Below are positions 44,278 through 53,104 of a stretch of DNA of 64,000 nt, piece after piece. The translations under genes were made by a program, and so were the position numbers. Positions within the stretch are counted from its first letter, which is position 1. The number at the start of each line of letters is the position of its first letter. The stretch lies in NCBI GenBank assembly GCA_050331695.1, contig JBHJGP010000015.1, positions 1 to 64,000 on the forward strand, written 5' to 3'. The notes under the pieces are model-generated. The model saw nothing but the letters and a program-made list of their open reading frames with translations, did not search any database and was not told the origin of the DNA. The stretch comes from JBHJGP01 sp050331695 (GTDB lineage Bacteria; Pseudomonadota; Alphaproteobacteria; Geminicoccales; Geminicoccaceae).

Positions 44278-45720
44278 TCAGCCGAGGCCCGCGTCCTTCA
44301 GCTGGCGATCAACACTTTCGGCCAGCTGATCCAGGCCCTCGTCCACCGGCACCTCGTTTGCCTCCATCTTCTGCAGGCTCGCCGCCCACTCCGTGGTAAG
44401 ATCGAAGAACAAGGGCTGGGCCGTGAAGTAGATCTTGGCGCCCGGCGCCGAGACATCATGTTGCTCGACGTAGCCCGGATAGCTCTCTTGGAGCCGGTTG
44501 GTGAAGTCGGCATTGTCCCAGACCGACTGGCGGACCGGATTGACGAAATCCATCTGCGTCGCGCCGAAGGTGCCGTGATCGGCGCCGGTCGCCCACTGGA
44601 GAAAGTTCCAGGCGGCATCCTTTTTCTCGGAGAATTCGGACATGGAGAGCGACCAGATCCAGACGTTTGGGGTCGGCGCCTCGGCCGCGGGATTGGCGGC
44701 GAAGGGCGCGTAGCCCAAATTGCCCGCCTCCCTATTGTCGCCGCCATTCATGAAATAGCCCAGAATATCGGCATCGAAGATCATGGCCGAAGCGCCGGCG
44801 CCGAGATCGGTTCCCACCTGGTACCAGGTATAGGTTGACCAGTTAGTGGGACCGGAATCCTGGATCATCTTTACCCACTGGGCATGGAAGGCCTTGGATT
44901 CGGCCGTGTTCATCGCCGCCGACAGGGCTCCGTCGTCGCCGACGGTGAGGTCCTTCTGGCCGAAATTGGCGTAAGCCGAGAGAAAGCCCGGATGGATCGT
45001 CGCCCAGGAGCGGGAGCCGCGGACGCCGACACCGTAGGCGCCGTCAATGTCGCTGGTGAGCTTGGCGGCAACCTCCATAAGCTCGTCCATGTTGGCCGGT
45101 GGGCTCACGCCAGCCTGCTCGAACATGTTGCGGTTGTAGGCGATGTTGTTGAGCTCATAGCCCCAGGGGATGCACCATTGCTTGGCGTCCTCGGAGCCGA
45201 GTTCGCCGCCGGGCTGGCCGTTCCATGCGGTGGACGCCCTGAGCCCCGGCAACATATCTTCCCAATTGTAGTTCGGCGCCGTCTTCGAGGCGTCGGTGAT
45301 CCATTCGTTGAGATCGGTGATCCAGCCGGCGGGACCATAGGTCCAGGTCATGTAGGCGCCGGTCATGAACGCGTCATATTCGCTGGACCGCGACGACAGC
45401 GCCGCTGTGACCTTGTCGAAATAGACGTCCTCGGGGAACACGTCGTAGGTCACTTCCATTCCCGACAGCTCTTTGAAGGTGTCGAGATTGGCGATCATGG
45501 CATCGGTGTAGGGGTGTTTGTTCAGGAGCAGCTTGATGCCGGTGCCGGCATGCTGCTGCCAGTCGAAGTCCGCCGCCAGAACCCGGGTCGAAGCGAGGTT
45601 GATCAGCGATCCGGCCGTGCCCGCGCTGATGCCCAAGGCACTCAGCCGCCGGAGCAGCGTCCGCCGGTCCATTTTTCCGGCGATGAACGCGCCGACGAGA
45701 TCTTTCTCTTTTTCATACAT
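44278..45720 (-). CDS. Polyol ABC transporter solute-binding protein (GlpV-like)
   Basis: About 480 residues from ATG 45720 after AGGGAGC; the longer frame from 45771 lacks a good ribosome site. The N-terminus has 40 residues before the hydrophobic signal (DRRTLLRRLSALGISAGTAG), a twin-arginine-like arrangement. The mature part includes LLLNKHPYTDAMIANLDTFKELSGMEVTYDV and QWCIPWGYELNNIAYNRNMFEQAGV. It is longer than most CUT1 binding proteins (about 420). It is first of the transport genes, after the regulator. Confidence 0.83.
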   Translation of the reverse strand: MYEKEKDLVGAFIAGKMDRRTLLRRLSALGISAGTAGSLINLASTRVLAADFDWQQHAGTGIKLLLNKHPYTDAMIANLDTFKELSGMEVTYDVFPEDVYFDKVTAALSSRSSEYDAFMTGAYMTWTYGPAGWITDLNEWITDASKTAPNYNWEDMLPGLRASTAWNGQPGGELGSEDAKQWCIPWGYELNNIAYNRNMFEQAGVSPPANMDELMEVAAKLTSDIDGAYGVGVRGSRSWATIHPGFLSAYANFGQKDLTVGDDGALSAAMNTAESKAFHAQWVKMIQDSGPTNWSTYTWYQVGTDLGAGASAMIFDADILGYFMNGGDNREAGNLGYAPFAANPAAEAPTPNVWIWSLSMSEFSEKKDAAWNFLQWATGADHGTFGATQMDFVNPVRQSVWDNADFTNRLQESYPGYVEQHDVSAPGAKIYFTAQPLFFDLTTEWAASLQKMEANEVPVDEGLDQLAESVDRQLKDAGLG

Positions 45721-45786
45721 CTGTCTGCTCCCTGGTCGTGATGCGCTCGCAATTGCCTGGTCTTCAGCCATGGTGGCCCGTGGGGC

Positions 45787-46791
45787 TCAGATGGCGGCGA
45801 GACGGCGAGCGGTCGCCTCCTCCGTGATCATCCCTGTAATGATACCGCTCCTCAGCGCGGCTCGAATCGCTTCCGTTTTCGTTTCGCCCCCGGCGATCGC
45901 GATCACCTCCTTGCCGGCCAGACTGTGCAACGCTGGCGCCATCGCCCGGCCGTCGAAGCGCGTCGAAACGATCTTTCCGTCCGCATCCACGAATTGACCC
46001 AAGATCTCGGCTCGAGCCCCGAGACGCCGGAGTTGCTCCAGATCCTGCGGTTCCTCGATGACGGCGGCGGCGCCGAGCGCGCCGTCGGCATCGATGGCGC
46101 CGATGCCGATCAGATAGAGGCTCGCCTGCTCGATCAGGGCCATGATCTGCGCCATGCCGTGCTGGGCTAGGATCACGTTCTTGTCGGCGACCGTATTGGC
46201 GAACAGCGGCGCCGGCATCATGAAGGCATCGGCCTGGGCCTTGTCGGCGAGGCGATGGATCACATCGAATGGGTTGGCCGCATATTTGCGCGTGAGCCCG
46301 CCCAGGAGGGAAACGAACTGCACGCCGACCGCCGGGGTTTCCGGCATGAGGTCGACCGACGCTGCCAGGGTTCGCCCGTGGCCGATGCCGATCAGACCGT
46401 GCGCTCCGCCCTCGACGATCGACTTGAGATAAGCCGCACCGGCCATGCCGAGGGTGCGCAGGGGAAAGGCCGTACCTTCGCCGATGTCCGGCGCCACCTG
46501 ACAGAAACGGAGCCCGAAGCGCTCCGCCAGCACCTGTTCAAGTCGAAGGCAGCTCTCGACCCGGGCGTCGACGAAGACCCGAACCAGCCCTTCGCGTGAC
46601 GCCTTGGCGATCAGTCGGTGCGCCTTGGTCGTGGGAATACCGAATTGTTTGGCTATGGCGCTCTGGGTGTGACCGCCGGCGTAGTAGAGCCAGGCGGCCC
46701 GGGCCGCCATTTCATCACCCGGTGTCGTCGGCCGCTGTTCCACGATCGATGCTCGCCTCCGCGCGATCTTCTGAATTTTTTTTCTGCTCAT
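45787..46791 (-). CDS. SorC-family (EryD-like) transcriptional regulator
   Basis: This 334-residue protein has an N-terminal helix-turn-helix with AARAAWLYYAGGHTQSAIAKQFGIPTTKAHRLIAKASREGLVRVFVD. A sugar-phosphate-binding SorC domain follows (IGIGHGRTLAASVD, FVSLLGGLTRKYAANPFDVIHRLA, IAGGETKTEAIRAALRSGIITGMITEEATA). EryD of the Brucella erythritol operon is in this family. It probably senses the phosphorylated polyol and controls the operon it heads, which follows after 66 bases. Confidence 0.85.
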   Translation of the reverse strand: MSRKKIQKIARRRASIVEQRPTTPGDEMAARAAWLYYAGGHTQSAIAKQFGIPTTKAHRLIAKASREGLVRVFVDARVESCLRLEQVLAERFGLRFCQVAPDIGEGTAFPLRTLGMAGAAYLKSIVEGGAHGLIGIGHGRTLAASVDLMPETPAVGVQFVSLLGGLTRKYAANPFDVIHRLADKAQADAFMMPAPLFANTVADKNVILAQHGMAQIMALIEQASLYLIGIGAIDADGALGAAAVIEEPQDLEQLRRLGARAEILGQFVDADGKIVSTRFDGRAMAPALHSLAGKEVIAIAGGETKTEAIRAALRSGIITGMITEEATARRLAAI

Positions 46792-47049
46792 GCATGATTT
46801 TTCATATGGGCTGGGCTGTCAAGGTCCGTCCCCTTCAAAAGATCGCCCTTACCGAGCCGGGCTCCTTTCTGGCTAGTGTCGCGAAACAAGGCAGTTATGA
46901 AGTTTAAACCGTCAAAATGTCGGAAAACTTACCGGGTTCATTTATGAAGCGAATAATCATTGGCAATATCCTGGTAATAGCGTAGAGGCATCAATCTGTT
47001 CGTTCTTTGTTCAACGACAAAGACCGCTAGAGTGGCGTGGAGGAAGAAA

Positions 47050-47487
47050 ATGATTGTTCGAGTGGGCCGTTGGTCAACGGCAATTTTTAGCTCCGCCGTC
47101 ATGGCCATGAGCTTCACCGGTTGCACTTCGATCGCTGAAGAGCAAAATCATCCGCAAGCATTCGAGCTGTCAGAGGCGCAGCTCGATCAAATCAGCGCGG
47201 CAGGTGCGGCGGTGAATATCGGCGCCATTGCCGCCGCCCAAGGTGAGGATGCGCGAATAAAGGCATACACGATTGGGCTCTCGACCAATCAGTTTGGACG
47301 GAATCGGGCATTCGGTATCGGCGTGGCGTTTGCCAGAGGTATGGAGCCAAGTGCCGACGCCTCGGCAATTACCCAAGCGGATGGTCAAGTGGTCGAATCG
47401 CGCGTGATCCGCAACGTGATCACAACCCCGAACTTGTCATTTGCCGTTGTTCGCGCGTTTAGTTTCGCTGAAGGGCGAAAAAATTAG
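47050..47487 (+). CDS. Small exported protein with ELxxxQLDQ motif (1)
   Basis: This 145-residue protein starts at ATG 47050 after GAGGAAG. Its N-terminus has a signal peptide (TAIFSSAVMAMSFTGC) with a possible lipobox cysteine. Residues 38-52 read FELSEAQLDQISAAG, almost the same motif as in the gene at 47743, and very like a bacteriocin double-glycine leader. The rest is alanine-, valine- and isoleucine-rich with alternating polar residues (AVNIGAIAAAQ, NRAFGIGVAFARGM, NLSFAVVRAFSF). This could form beta structure or fibres. No family is recognised. Confidence 0.65.
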   Translation: MIVRVGRWSTAIFSSAVMAMSFTGCTSIAEEQNHPQAFELSEAQLDQISAAGAAVNIGAIAAAQGEDARIKAYTIGLSTNQFGRNRAFGIGVAFARGMEPSADASAITQADGQVVESRVIRNVITTPNLSFAVVRAFSFAEGRKN

Positions 47488-47742
47488 TCAAGAGCAGTAA
47501 CCGTATACCTTTGTAGTGGATCGTAATCTGTACAGCGAACCGACAGTTAGGGCCTGCGAAAGCAATAAGTCAAAATTGTCATCATATGGACTTCATCAAA
47601 AGGCGTACCTCCCATGAACTGTTGCAGAATTCCTGACATTTGACACCATAGGTGGCGTTAACAGCGGCTCGGTAACAACCGGTAAGCTGTGAACTGTTAG
47701 CTATCCTGTGTTGAGGCTCATAACGTTACAAAGGAAGTAGTT

Positions 47743-48102
47743 ATGGTTGCACGACTGACATGTTGCGAGGCCGGTGCCATGCTCGCCGTTTCTTCGGGAG
47801 CGATGGCGACCGAGCCCGTCGAGCTGAACGCGAAGCAGCTCGATCAGGTGACTGCCGGCAGCTTGTTCCGCGCCGACTTCATCACCACCTTCATCGACAT
47901 CCGCAAATATGCCGATTTCGATGTTCGCGTCGACGTCAAGGGCACGCTCGCTGATGCCGGTGGCCGGGCCAACTGCTTTGGCAACAACTGCTTCGCCGAG
48001 ACCTTCACCGACGCCTACGCCGATCCGTTCGGTGCCTCCGCTGACTCGTTGAGCACCGCCGGCACCAGTGGTTCCCATCGCTCCTACAAAAGCGGCCGCT
48101 AA
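47743..48102 (+). CDS. Small exported protein with ELxxxQLDQ motif (2)
   Basis: This 119-residue protein starts at ATG 47743 after AAAGGAAG. A signal-like start (CCEAGAMLAVSSGAMA) is followed by VELNAKQLDQVTAGS, matching the motif of the gene at 47050. The mature part is rich in D, A, F, T and G, with a CFGNNC cysteine pair and a Ser/Gly-rich tail. A long hairpin follows at 48132-48190, then the C39 peptidase gene. It is a candidate substrate or subunit of that system. The function is unknown. Confidence 0.65.
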   Translation: MVARLTCCEAGAMLAVSSGAMATEPVELNAKQLDQVTAGSLFRADFITTFIDIRKYADFDVRVDVKGTLADAGGRANCFGNNCFAETFTDAYADPFGASADSLSTAGTSGSHRSYKSGR

Positions 48103-48131
48103 TTCTCGGATAGCGCCACCGCCCGGCTAAA

Positions 48132-48190
48132 GGTTCCATCGGCAACATCGTTGGCCACCGCCCCCACAACGGTTGTTGTCGCATGGAACC
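48132..48190 (+). terminator. Long hairpin between the small exported gene and the C39 peptidase gene
   Basis: GGTTCCAT followed by CGGCAACA (48132-48147) pairs with TGTTGTCG, a bulged base, and ATGGAACC (48174-48190). The stem is about 16 bp with one wobble, around a 26-base loop. Placed 30 bases after a small exported gene, it may attenuate transcription or protect an abundant upstream mRNA. Confidence 0.6.
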
Positions 48191-48356
48191 GGTAGTCAGG
48201 ACGCTCATACCGGGAAGAACGGAACGTTGGTCATAATAAACAATAAAGTCGTGAAGGTGTTTAGACATTAGCTTGTTTGTGTGTGGGCTTGGTCGCGTGC
48301 GTCTGAGCCCATTTCTTTTCTTTGTCAGTGACGTCAGGTGTTACGGGTGTCGAAAC

Positions 48357-49067
48357 GTGCGCTGTGAACGGAAACGACTTGGCGGTCAGCCGCCAAAACT
48401 CGGATGTCGCCTTAGAGACTTGTGCCTGACGCTGGTGATTTTGCTCTTGGTGCCCGCCCTAGCCGAGGCGGGGCCGAGAACACCAGTCAAATCCCTGCTC
48501 GAGATCCGCCAGGAAGGTGTGATCATGCAGCATTGGGATTTGAGCTGCGGAGCCGCCGCGCTGGCAACGGTCCTCAAATATCATTTCGGCGAAGACACGG
48601 ACGAACGCACCGTCGCCCAAGGTCTGGTGCAGCGGGACATCTATCTGGACGATCCGGAGATCCTCCAGAAACAGCATGGCTTCTCGCTGCTCGACCTGAA
48701 ACAGTATGTCGATCGGATCGGCTATCGCGGCGCCGGCTATGGCGGTCTGGAGCTCGCCCATCTGGAAGACATGGCGCCTCTAATCGTTCCCATCCGAGTC
48801 CTTGGCTACAATCACTACGTCGTCTTCAACGGTCGGCACGGTGATCGGGTGTCATTCGCCGATCCGGCCTTCGGCCAAAGAACCATGAGCCGGCAGGCTT
48901 TCGAGCGGGCCTGGCTCAGCCTTCCCGGGATTGGCCGGGTCGGCTTCACGATCAAGCGCAACGGCGAAACGGCGGATCATGGGCCGGCGCGGGCGCCTTT
49001 GAAGATGGTGCCCCGGCCCGACGATCGCATCGTTCGCCAGGCAATGTTGTTCCGGTTGTTCAAGTGA
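48357..49067 (+). CDS. Exported C39-family cysteine peptidase (FapD-like)
   Basis: About 236 residues from GTG 48357; the frame is open from 48273 and the start is uncertain. A basic N-terminus leads into a signal-like helix (LTLVILLLVPALAEA). The C39 catalytic set is complete. QHWDLSCGAAALATVL has the oxyanion Gln six residues before the catalytic Cys, YNHYVVFNG has the His, and SFADPAFGQRTM has the Asp. C39 domains cut leaders after GG-like motifs. As a stand-alone exported protein without ABC domains, it resembles FapD of Fap amyloid operons. Its stop overlaps the next gene as GTGA. Confidence 0.82.
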   Translation: MRCERKRLGGQPPKLGCRLRDLCLTLVILLLVPALAEAGPRTPVKSLLEIRQEGVIMQHWDLSCGAAALATVLKYHFGEDTDERTVAQGLVQRDIYLDDPEILQKQHGFSLLDLKQYVDRIGYRGAGYGGLELAHLEDMAPLIVPIRVLGYNHYVVFNGRHGDRVSFADPAFGQRTMSRQAFERAWLSLPGIGRVGFTIKRNGETADHGPARAPLKMVPRPDDRIVRQAMLFRLFK

Positions 49068-50449
49068 GCGCGGGCGCGGAAGCGACCCTCGCCAAGGCTG
49101 TCGTCGTGGATTGTCTTCGTTGCCTACGTCCGATCTTGATCACAGGCGTGGTCGTCTATCCGATGGCCGCCTGGTCTTGGGACGAGAGCGCAACCGCGAC
49201 CGCCCGCGACGAGGTCGCGCGGCGGGCCGCGAGCTTGGCGCCTCTGTTCGATCCCCAAACCTTGGGCAGTGGTGCTGCCAGATCCGATGTCGGGCCGTTT
49301 GCGTATGGCCTGCAGCCGGGCGAGCCCGTGCGAACGCTGGATCGGATTTTCGACCCCCAGCACCAGGCTGACGCGGTTCTCGTTTCGAGGGCGCGACTGG
49401 AAGAACGATTGGGTCTGAACACGACCTCCAACCCGAATGCATCGCAAACCGACCTGCTCGCGGGTCACGGTTTCGAGCCGTCGTCCGCGCCGGCGATGGC
49501 CTTCTGGCAACCCTGGCGGCCGGTGGCCCGGGCGCTCGGTCCCGACGATATCATTCTGGCGCAGGCCGGCTCGGACGAGGGCGGCGGCTTCGAAGTCGAT
49601 GAAGAGGCGGCCGCCGACCGGGCGCTTGAGCGCTCACTGGTCGAAGAGGGAGCATTGCTCCTGCCGCTCGGCCAGTTCGAGCTCGTTCCGAGCTTCGTCT
49701 TCGCGACCACCAAGGATGACGCACCGATCTTTCTGATCGACGGCGATGTTGAGCTTTTGGCCAGCGACGAGGCCCAGACCGACACGATCGAGGCCGAGCT
49801 GGCGCTGCGCATGGGCATGCCCTTCGATTCCCAGATCGAGGTCAGCCTGCCCTACGTCTTTCAAAGCCAGGAACTGGTCAGCAGCGTCGGCTTCACCGAG
49901 GTCGCCGCGACCACCACCGACATCGAAGGGTTCGGTGACGTTCGGGTGATGCTCAGCAAGACGCTCCTGCGGGAAGATCTCTGGATGCCGAACCTGATCG
50001 GCAACATTATTTGGGACAGTAACTCCGGCGAAACCGAAGAGGGCCAGTCGCTAGGCAGCGGCTTTAACGAGCTTGGTGTCTCGCTCAGCGCGGTCCGGCG
50101 ACATGATCCTCTGGTCTTCGTCGGCGGGCTCTCGGCCGATTTTCCGTTCGAGGAAAACGATATCGAGCCGGGTTTCACCCTCGGTCTGTCGCTGGGAACG
50201 GTTCTCGCCGCAAGCCCGTCGACCTCTCTGCGCTTTTCGGTCGATTACAGCTTCACAGACGAGGTCGAGGTCGACGGCATGCAGATCGACGGCTCCGACC
50301 GCCAGGCGGCGACGCTCAATCTGGGCGTCTCCACGATCCTGGGTCGGCGGGCGCTTTTGGATCTGGGCGTCGAGGTCGGTGCGACGGAGGACGCCAACGA
50401 TTTCGCCTTCACGGTCGCCCTGCCGGTGCGCTTCGGCATGCCGCGTTAG
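49064..50449 (+). CDS. Predicted outer-membrane beta-barrel protein (FapF-like position)
   Basis: This 461-residue protein has a GTG start overlapping the peptidase stop, so the two are translationally coupled. A hydrophobic segment (LITGVVVYPMAAWSW) suggests a signal peptide. Residues 40-170 are polar and helical. From about residue 195 there are amphipathic strands, starting LLLPLGQFELVPSFVFA and EAELALRMGMPFDSQIEVSLPYVF, and ending FAFTVALPVRFGMPR. The last strand fits a barrel end, although the final residue is R. The family resembles proteins annotated as transporter near C39 peptidases. It may be the secretion pore for the small proteins upstream. Confidence 0.65.
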   Translation: MSAGAEATLAKAVVVDCLRCLRPILITGVVVYPMAAWSWDESATATARDEVARRAASLAPLFDPQTLGSGAARSDVGPFAYGLQPGEPVRTLDRIFDPQHQADAVLVSRARLEERLGLNTTSNPNASQTDLLAGHGFEPSSAPAMAFWQPWRPVARALGPDDIILAQAGSDEGGGFEVDEEAAADRALERSLVEEGALLLPLGQFELVPSFVFATTKDDAPIFLIDGDVELLASDEAQTDTIEAELALRMGMPFDSQIEVSLPYVFQSQELVSSVGFTEVAATTTDIEGFGDVRVMLSKTLLREDLWMPNLIGNIIWDSNSGETEEGQSLGSGFNELGVSLSAVRRHDPLVFVGGLSADFPFEENDIEPGFTLGLSLGTVLAASPSTSLRFSVDYSFTDEVEVDGMQIDGSDRQAATLNLGVSTILGRRALLDLGVEVGATEDANDFAFTVALPVRFGMPR

Positions 50450-50518
50450 TCACCCGCGCCATTGACGAAGCCCGGTCGGCTTGCTTTGCGGGCCAAGCCT
50501 CCGGTCTAGCGTCAAACC

Positions 50519-51307
50519 TCACCCGGCAGGCGCTGCCCGATCCGATTCCAACAATCGTTGGCCGACCAGCGCGATTTCCGTGCGGTTACGGGCGCCGATC
50601 TTGTTCGCGATCTGACGGATATGAACTTTGACCGTGCTCTCACGCATGGTCAGGTTGCGGGCGATCACCTTGTTCGAGTGACCGTGAGAGAGGTTTTCCA
50701 AGACTTGCCGCTGGCGCTCGGTGAAGCAGTCGAGCGACAGATTGGTTTTCTGCCTCGGAGGACCGTCTGCCACCGGCGGGACGGCGCACATGCGGGCCAG
50801 GAGGTTCTCCGGATAGTAGCTGCCACCGGCCGCCACCAGACGAAGCGCGTTGACGGCGATGGCCGGCTCCAGCGATGTCGGGATATAACCACTGGCGCCA
50901 GCGCGAAACATATCGACGATCAATTCAGGCGTTTCGACGTCGGACAGAACCACGATGCGGGGAGCGTCGAACAGACTGTTCACCCTTTGGATCTGTTGGC
51001 GCAACCGGGCCTTGCCCTGGTCCAGATCATGCTCGCCGAGAGGCATGCTGACCATGACCAGATCGGCCCGGGGCCATGCCGCCGGCAGAGCCGCCGCGTC
51101 GTCCGGAATCTCGGCCAGGGTCACGATTTTGAGATCGCTCGCGCACTGTTTCAAGAGACAGACCATGCTGGCGCGAGACAAGGGACGGGGGTCGACTACG
51201 AGCACATGCAGCGACCGCTCAGATGTCGTGTATTCGAAGGGCTGTGTCGTTTGATTTGACACATCAGCTTCGGTAATCGAGAAATACTGATGACGCAGAC
51301 CGGTCAT
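50519..51307 (-). CDS. LuxR/NarL-family response regulator
   Basis: About 262 residues from ATG 51307; an open frame extends to 51418. The N-terminal receiver-like domain starts LHVLVVDPRPLSRASMVCLL, with only one acidic residue at the usual phosphorylation pocket start. It is followed by DLVMVSMPLGEHDL, where the normal D is replaced by methionine or serine. The C-terminal LuxR helix-turn-helix is clear: FTERQRQVLENLSHGHSNKVIARNLTMRESTVKVHIRQIANKIGA. An atypical receiver plus LuxR domain is also the plan of CsgD. It probably controls the convergent export genes at 47-50 kb. Confidence 0.78.
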   Translation of the reverse strand: MTGLRHQYFSITEADVSNQTTQPFEYTTSERSLHVLVVDPRPLSRASMVCLLKQCASDLKIVTLAEIPDDAAALPAAWPRADLVMVSMPLGEHDLDQGKARLRQQIQRVNSLFDAPRIVVLSDVETPELIVDMFRAGASGYIPTSLEPAIAVNALRLVAAGGSYYPENLLARMCAVPPVADGPPRQKTNLSLDCFTERQRQVLENLSHGHSNKVIARNLTMRESTVKVHIRQIANKIGARNRTEIALVGQRLLESDRAAPAG

Positions 51308-51524
51308 AGCTCGTAAGAATCCTCGAACCACGGACGCAGGAAGTTTTTGATTAGATCTATAGATTACTACGTGACCAAGCACAGCGCTAGAACAATTTTT
51401 GGTAACGTATTGATTCAATGGGTCATCGCTCCAGTGAACGAGCTAGCTAATGTTCCATCTTGGGGTTGCGGCAGAAGCTTAAGAAGAGATCATCTTGCGT
51501 GAAATCGAACCTTACGGCTGATTA

Positions 51525-52286
51525 TCAGGCGAAACCGAGCTGATCGCGGATTTGCAACGCTGCGGTTGGTCGATCGGTGGTGAATAGGCTGACGCCGAGT
51601 TCAAGCATGCGGCGAATGGCGTCGTCCTCGTGCGTCGCCCAAGCGCCGAGCCGCACTCCTGAGCAAAGCGCCTGGTCGAGGACGGCAGAATTTACGGTTT
51701 CCTGACGCAGGCCCAGATGATCGATGCCCAAGCGCTTGGCAAGACTGGCGCAGGTCGTGACGCCGCCGACCGACCTCAACACCAGCGGATTGACCAGCCA
51801 CGCCATCTCCTCGGGCGGATCGATCGCGCGAACGCGGGCAAGCGGCTCCAAAAAGAACGACGTGATCATCGTCCGCTCGTGCATCGCCTGGTCACGCAAA
51901 AGCTTGAGCACGGCAAGCTCGATGCCCTGATAGAGATGAAAATCAACGCCCGGTTTGATCTCCAGCCGCAGCGCAATTTCGGTGGCGCGAAAGATCTCGA
52001 ACAGCTCTTCCAGCCGCAAGGGCGCTTCGCCGTCGGTGCCGGTGAGGCGCAACCGGCGGATCTCCGCCCAACTCTTGGCGATCACCGGTCCTTCGCCGTC
52101 GGTGGTCCGGTCCAGGGTCGGATCATGGATCACCACCAGAACGCCATCGCTGGAAGGATGGATGTCGAACTCGACCTGATCCACCGGCAGCTTCGCCGTA
52201 TTGATGAAAGCGGTCGGGCTGTTCTCCGGCCACTCCAGGGCACCGCCCCGGTGCGACGCGATGCGCGTTTGCCAGACCCGGCTCAT
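51525..52286 (-). CDS. ugpQ: UgpQ-like glycerophosphodiester phosphodiesterase
   Basis: This 253-residue GDPD-family enzyme starts RIASHRGGALEWPENSPTAF, the usual HRG/ENT start. It has VEFDIHPSSDGVLVVIHDPTLDRTTDG with the metal-binding acid and His residues, LRLEIKPG, and a tail GVSLFTTDRPT. It hydrolyses glycerophosphodiesters to glycerol-3-phosphate and an alcohol. It overlaps the permease gene by ATGA and is the last gene of the second Ugp-like operon. Confidence 0.92.
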   Translation of the reverse strand: MSRVWQTRIASHRGGALEWPENSPTAFINTAKLPVDQVEFDIHPSSDGVLVVIHDPTLDRTTDGEGPVIAKSWAEIRRLRLTGTDGEAPLRLEELFEIFRATEIALRLEIKPGVDFHLYQGIELAVLKLLRDQAMHERTMITSFFLEPLARVRAIDPPEEMAWLVNPLVLRSVGGVTTCASLAKRLGIDHLGLRQETVNSAVLDQALCSGVRLGAWATHEDDAIRRMLELGVSLFTTDRPTAALQIRDQLGFA

Positions 52287-53104
52287 TTCGACACGGTCAT
52301 GGCGATGCCCTTGGTTAGATCCCGTTCCGTCAACAGATAGAGCACCACCGTGGGCAGGGCGACCAACACAGCGCCGGCCATGATCTTCGGCCAGTCGACG
52401 ACGCCGTCCTGGAGATCGGTCGAATAGGCCTTAGAAAGGCCGATCTGAAGCGTTCGCATCTCGTCGCTGGTGGTGGCGATCAGCGGCCAGAGATAGGCGT
52501 TCCATTCGGTGAGGAACTGGAATAGCGCCATGGTCGCGATCGCCGGTCGCGACATGGGCACGATGATCTTCCAAAGGATCTGCCAGCGGGTGGCGCCGTC
52601 GATCAGCGCCGCATCGTCCAGCTCCCGGGGAATGCCCTTGAATTGCTGGCGCAGGAAGAAAGTGACGAAGCCGCTGGCGACGAAGGGGAGGATCAGCGCC
52701 CAGTAGGTGTCGATTAGCCCGGCGCCGGCGAGCGTCAGATAGTTGGGGATCAGGGTCACGTGGCTGGGGATCATCAGAGTGAGGATCACCAGGGCGAACA
52801 AGAGATCCCGGCCCCTGAAGGTGGCCCGCGCGAAAACATAGGCCGCGAGGATCCCGGTCAACAGGGAGCCCAGGGTGATCGCGCCGGTGACTAGCACCGA
52901 ATTCAGAAGATAACGGGCGAACGGCAGGTCCTGTACCAGCCGCAGATAGTTGCCGGGCCGAGTCGGCCAGAAACTGACGTCTCTGGCCATCAATTCATTG
53001 GCCGGCATGAACGAGATCAGGATGCCGACGATGAACGGTGACAGCATCAAGGCGCCGAGCAGGAGAAGAATGATGCTGCTGAACGACGGCGCCTCTTTCA
53101 TCAC
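52283..53104 (-). CDS. Second Ugp-like permease, MalG type
   Basis: This 273-residue permease has about six membrane helices, starting with IILLLLGALMLSPFIVGILISF. The EAA loop is ELDDAALIDGATRWQILWKIIVPMSRPA. It follows the other permease with a 4-base overlap and precedes ugpQ with a 4-base overlap. Place and partner genes point to glycerol-3-phosphate or glycerophosphodiester uptake. Confidence 0.86.
   Translation of the reverse strand: MMKEAPSFSSIILLLLGALMLSPFIVGILISFMPANELMARDVSFWPTRPGNYLRLVQDLPFARYLLNSVLVTGAITLGSLLTGILAAYVFARATFRGRDLLFALVILTLMIPSHVTLIPNYLTLAGAGLIDTYWALILPFVASGFVTFFLRQQFKGIPRELDDAALIDGATRWQILWKIIVPMSRPAIATMALFQFLTEWNAYLWPLIATTSDEMRTLQIGLSKAYSTDLQDGVVDWPKIMAGAVLVALPTVVLYLLTERDLTKGIAMTVSK

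Noticed and set aside
46788..46797. Palindrome TCATGCATGA at the start of the SorC-family regulator as an operator
   Set aside because: It includes the start codon, is short, and has no second copy in the operon region, so evidence is too thin.
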